From Bog-756 sp963745955 (GTDB lineage: Bacteria > Actinomycetota > Acidimicrobiia > Acidimicrobiales > RAAP-2): a stretch of 64,000 nucleotides of DNA. The stretch covers positions 1,240,001 to 1,304,000 of the forward strand of contig CAVUZI010000011.1 in the NCBI GenBank assembly GCA_963745955.1. The letters run 5' to 3'. Below, one piece after another: positions 61,449-64,000 of the stretch (within the stretch, counting starts at the first letter, position 1; each line of letters begins with the position of its first letter). The notes under the pieces were generated by a model. The model was not told the origin of the DNA and ran no database searches. It worked only from the letters and a program-made list of their open reading frames with translations. The translations under genes were made by a program, and so were the position numbers.

Positions 61449-62215
61449 ATGACCCCGATGGGGGCCCTGCAGGGAAAGGTGGCCGTCGTCACCGGTGGCG
61501 CATTGGGGATCGGCAGGGCGTCGGCCCGGATCTTCGCCCGTGAGGGCGCCAGTGTGGTGGTGGCCGACATCGACGAGGAGCACGGGCTCGAGACGGTTGC
61601 GCTGGTCGAGGCCGATGGAGGGCGGGCCACGTTCGTCCGACCGACGTGGCGGTGAAGGACGACGTCGAAGCCATGGTCGAGCACGCGGTGCGGTCCTTCG
61701 GCGGCCTCGACGTGGCCCATAACAACGCCGGGATCGCTGCGCCCATGGCCAAGCTGGCCGACTATCCCGACGACGGATGGGACCGCACCATCGCAGTGAT
61801 GCTGACCGGCGTCTACCTGTGCATGAAGGCGGAGATCCCCCGCATGCTCGAGCGCGGGGGCGGGGCCATCGTGAACACGGCGTCGGGGGTGGGCCTTGTC
61901 GGATATCCGGGCCAGGCCGCGTACACCGCCTCCAAGCACGGCGTGGTCGGACTGACGAAGGTGGCGGCTCTCGACTACGGGGCGAAAGGCATTCGGGTCA
62001 ACGCCATCTGCCCCGGAACCGCCCGTACCCCCATGGTCGATGACGCGGTCAGGCGCGATCCCTCCATCGACAGGTATCTCGAGACGCTGCACCCGATCGG
62101 CCGGATCGCCGAGGCCGCAGAGATCGCCGAGGCCGCGGTCTGGCTCTGCACCCCGGCGGCGTCATTCGTGCTCGGGGTGGCACTTCCGGTCGACGGCGGG
62201 TACGTGGTCCCTTGA
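61449..62215 (+). CDS. Short-chain dehydrogenase/reductase, frameshifted
   Basis: From ATG 61449 (or 61458): LQGKVAVVTGGALGIGRASARIFAREGASVVVADIDEE (in parts: VAVVTGGALGIGRASA, then ASVVVADIDEEHGL). Near 61640 the frame breaks, and the SDR continues as VAVKDDVEAMVEHAVRSFGG, NNAGIAAPMA, NTASGVGLVG and YTASKHGVVGLTKVAALDYG to 62215. A missing base in gtccgaccgacg would restore about 255 residues. It directly precedes the aldehyde dehydrogenase, its likely partner in alcohol-to-acid oxidation. Confidence 0.85.
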
Positions 62216-62229
62216 GGACGGCCGTGTCG

Positions 62230-63672
62230 ATGCGGACGGTGAGCCGGCTCGCCGGACAGGGCCACCTGATCGGGGGATCGTGGAGCCCGAGCAACGCCGG
62301 GGGCGACTACGACCACCGGTACGCGGCCACCGGCGAGGTGCAGGCCCGCATCGGGTTGGCCGGGGCCGCTGATGTCGATGCCGCGGTCATCGCCGCCCGG
62401 GCCGCGTCGCCCGGATGGGCCGCGCTTGCGCCGCTGAAGCGGGCCAGGGTCCTCTTCAGGTTGGCCGACCTGCTCGAGCACCACGAGTTGGAGGCGGCGG
62501 AGCTCGGGGCCCTCGACAACGGCACGCCGGTCAGCGTCATGAACCCCGGCAGGTATGCGGCCGCGTGGGTGCGCTACTACGCCGGCTGGTGCGACAAGCT
62601 CGACGGGGAAGTGATGTCGGCCGAACCGGGGATGTCCTTCGTCCGCCTCGAACCGTACGGCGTCGTCGCGGTGATCCCGCCCTGGAACGGCTCGATGATG
62701 GGCATGGGCCAGAAGTGCGGCCCGGCGTTGGCCGCCGGCAACACCGTCGTGGCCAAACCGCCCGAAGTGTCGCCGTTCGGGATGCTGCGCTTCGCCGAGC
62801 TCGCCCTCGAAGCGGGCCTGCCCTCGGGCGTGCTCAACGTGGTCGTGGGCGGGGCCGGGGCCGGGGCGTCGCTGGCCGGGCACCCCGGTGTGGACAAGAT
62901 CACCTTCACCGGCGGTGGTGCCACTGCCCGCCAGCTCATGGAGTCGGCGGCCCGCAACCTCACCCCCGTGGCCCTGGAGCTCGGCGGCAAGTCTCCGAAC
63001 GTCGTGTTCCCCGATGCCGATCTCGAGACGGCGGCAGCAAGCGCCTCATTCGGGACGGCATTGCTGACCGGGCAGGGATGTGCGCTCCCCACCCGGCTCT
63101 ACGTTCACGACGACGTGTACGACGAGGTGGTGGGTCTGCTCGTCTCGTCCCTCGCCACCCTGACCGTCGGGGACCCGCTCGACCCGGGGACGTTCGTCGG
63201 CCCGGTGGTGACCGAGGCGGCCATGGAGCGCATCCTGGCCACCATCGACCGGGCCCGGGCCGACGGGGCCGATCTCCTGGCCGGTGGGCGGCGGCTGGAC
63301 GGGGAGCTCGCCGCCGGATGGTTCGTGGCCCCCACCGTGTTCGGCGGGGTCGACCACGGCAGCGACCTGGCCCGGAACGAGGTGTTCGGTCCCGTACAGG
63401 CCGTCCTGCGCTTCTCCTCGGACGACGAGGCCCTGTCTCTGGCCAACGACAGCCCCTACGGCCTCGGTGCCTATCTCCATACCCACGACCTCCGGCGTAT
63501 CCAACGGTTCGTCCGCGAGATCGACGCCGGTACCGTCGCCGTCAACGGAATGGGCCGGATCTCCCCGGCCACCCCGTTCGGCGGGTACAAGCAGAGCGGT
63601 TTCGGCCGGGAGGGCGGGCGGGCGGGGATCGAGGAGATGGTCCGCCGCAAGACGGTGTTCGTGGCGCCGTAG
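62230..63672 (+). CDS. Aldehyde dehydrogenase family protein
   Basis: 480 residues from ATG 62230. The oxyanion Asn is in VIPPWNGSMM, the general-base Glu in VALELGGKSPNVVF and the catalytic Cys in TGQGCALPTRLYV (about 283). ARNEVFGPVQAVLRF and GYKQSGFGREGG complete the fold. It oxidises an aldehyde with NAD(P)+. TTG 62212, whose TTGA overlaps the upstream stop, is an alternative start. It follows the SDR closely and lies upstream of a sulfatase gene. Confidence 0.94.
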   Translation: MRTVSRLAGQGHLIGGSWSPSNAGGDYDHRYAATGEVQARIGLAGAADVDAAVIAARAASPGWAALAPLKRARVLFRLADLLEHHELEAAELGALDNGTPVSVMNPGRYAAAWVRYYAGWCDKLDGEVMSAEPGMSFVRLEPYGVVAVIPPWNGSMMGMGQKCGPALAAGNTVVAKPPEVSPFGMLRFAELALEAGLPSGVLNVVVGGAGAGASLAGHPGVDKITFTGGGATARQLMESAARNLTPVALELGGKSPNVVFPDADLETAAASASFGTALLTGQGCALPTRLYVHDDVYDEVVGLLVSSLATLTVGDPLDPGTFVGPVVTEAAMERILATIDRARADGADLLAGGRRLDGELAAGWFVAPTVFGGVDHGSDLARNEVFGPVQAVLRFSSDDEALSLANDSPYGLGAYLHTHDLRRIQRFVREIDAGTVAVNGMGRISPATPFGGYKQSGFGREGGRAGIEEMVRRKTVFVAP

Positions 63673-63782
63673 CCTTCCGGCCGTGAACCGAGGAGGTCGG
63701 ACGGGTTCAGGTGGTCGATCCCCGGTAGGTTCGGCGCACGCGGAACGCCCGGCGTGGTCCCGGGTGCGATCAGGAGGTGGTG

Positions 63783-64000
63783 ATGGAGACTCCGGAGTTT
63801 CGAGGTGTCATCGGTGAGGACTGGCGGGACTCGACCCCGTGGTGGCCGGAGGTCCCGGCCCCGCCGGCGGGTGCCCCCAACGTGCTGCTGGTGGTCCTCG
63901 ACGACGTCGGGTTCGCGCAGCTGGGCTGCTACGGGTCGGACATCGAGACGCCGACCATCGACGGTCTGGCCGAATCGGGCGTGCGCCTCAGCAACTTCCA
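63783..64000 (+). CDS. Arylsulfatase, N-terminal part (runs off the window)
   Basis: Open from ATG 63783 to the last base. It starts METPEFRGVIGEDWRDSTPWWP, then NVLLVVLDDVGFAQLGCYGSDIETP, the same metal-binding strand as the sulfatase at 48902 (NVVVILLDDTGFAHFGSYG). An AGGAGG ribosome site lies 7-12 bases upstream. The formylglycine Cys lies beyond the window. Confidence 0.88.
   Translation, partial: METPEFRGVIGEDWRDSTPWWPEVPAPPAGAPNVLLVVLDDVGFAQLGCYGSDIETPTIDGLAESGVRLSNF

Overview
This is a high-GC actinobacterial chromosome segment, most likely from an Acidimicrobiia-like or otherwise deep-branching, uncultured actinobacterium. Three things point there. The core genes rsmG-parA-parB, cwlM-trxA-trxB-murJ-DUF6049-pcnA, ino1-padR and rpsF-ssb-rpsR-rplI-dnaB are arranged much as in mycobacteria. 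An inositol-1-phosphate synthase is present. The accessory genes include an F420-type luciferase-like oxidoreductase and a mycofactocin-type short-chain dehydrogenase. The rsmG-parAB block normally lies next to the replication origin, so dnaA/oriC is expected just left of the window.

Layout. 1-3.9 kb: end of rsmG, a 1.1-kb gene-free stretch with seven parS-like sites in 120-150-bp repeats, then parAB. 3.9-11.6 kb (minus strand): an envelope/redox operon running DUF6049, murJ, degV, small membrane protein, trxB, trxA, cwlM. 11.7-15.6 kb: pcnA, ino1-padR with a palindromic operator, and a DUF5318 gene. 15.7-21.5 kb: small oxidoreductase operon, an SDR, an MFS exporter and panB. 21.6-25.0 kb: ribosomal/replication operon rpsF-ssb-rpsR-rplI, then dnaB. 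25.0-26.5 kb: hairpin-forming 17-bp repeats and an IS66 remnant inside an inverted repeat. 26.5-36.0 kb: Nudix, LysR/methyltransferase, hydrolases, EEP-family phosphoesterase, F420-type oxidoreductase and lon. 36.1-37.9 kb: an RCK-channel-RCK potassium channel protein.

38-44.3 kb is a phosphate regulon: pstSCAB preceded by phased 11-bp PHO-box repeats, then two OmpR-type response regulators whose promoters carry the same 22-bp core as pstS. No phoU and no sensor kinase are visible. 44.4-64 kb: pgi, a desaturase divergent from a PaaX regulator, then a catabolic accessory region with SDRs, two TetR-like regulators, a cyclase-family hydrolase, SnoaL-like proteins, two N-acyl-D-amino-acid deacylase-like amidohydrolases around a third amidohydrolase, an aldehyde dehydrogenase and two arylsulfatases, one cut by the window end.

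Caveat: at least six genes (parB, degV, an SDR, a cyclase, a SnoaL-like gene and a second SDR) show single-base frame breaks in otherwise well-conserved proteins, several next to G runs. Consensus errors in the assembly are the simplest explanation, although real lesions cannot be excluded from sequence alone. No tRNA, rRNA or CRISPR array was recognised.
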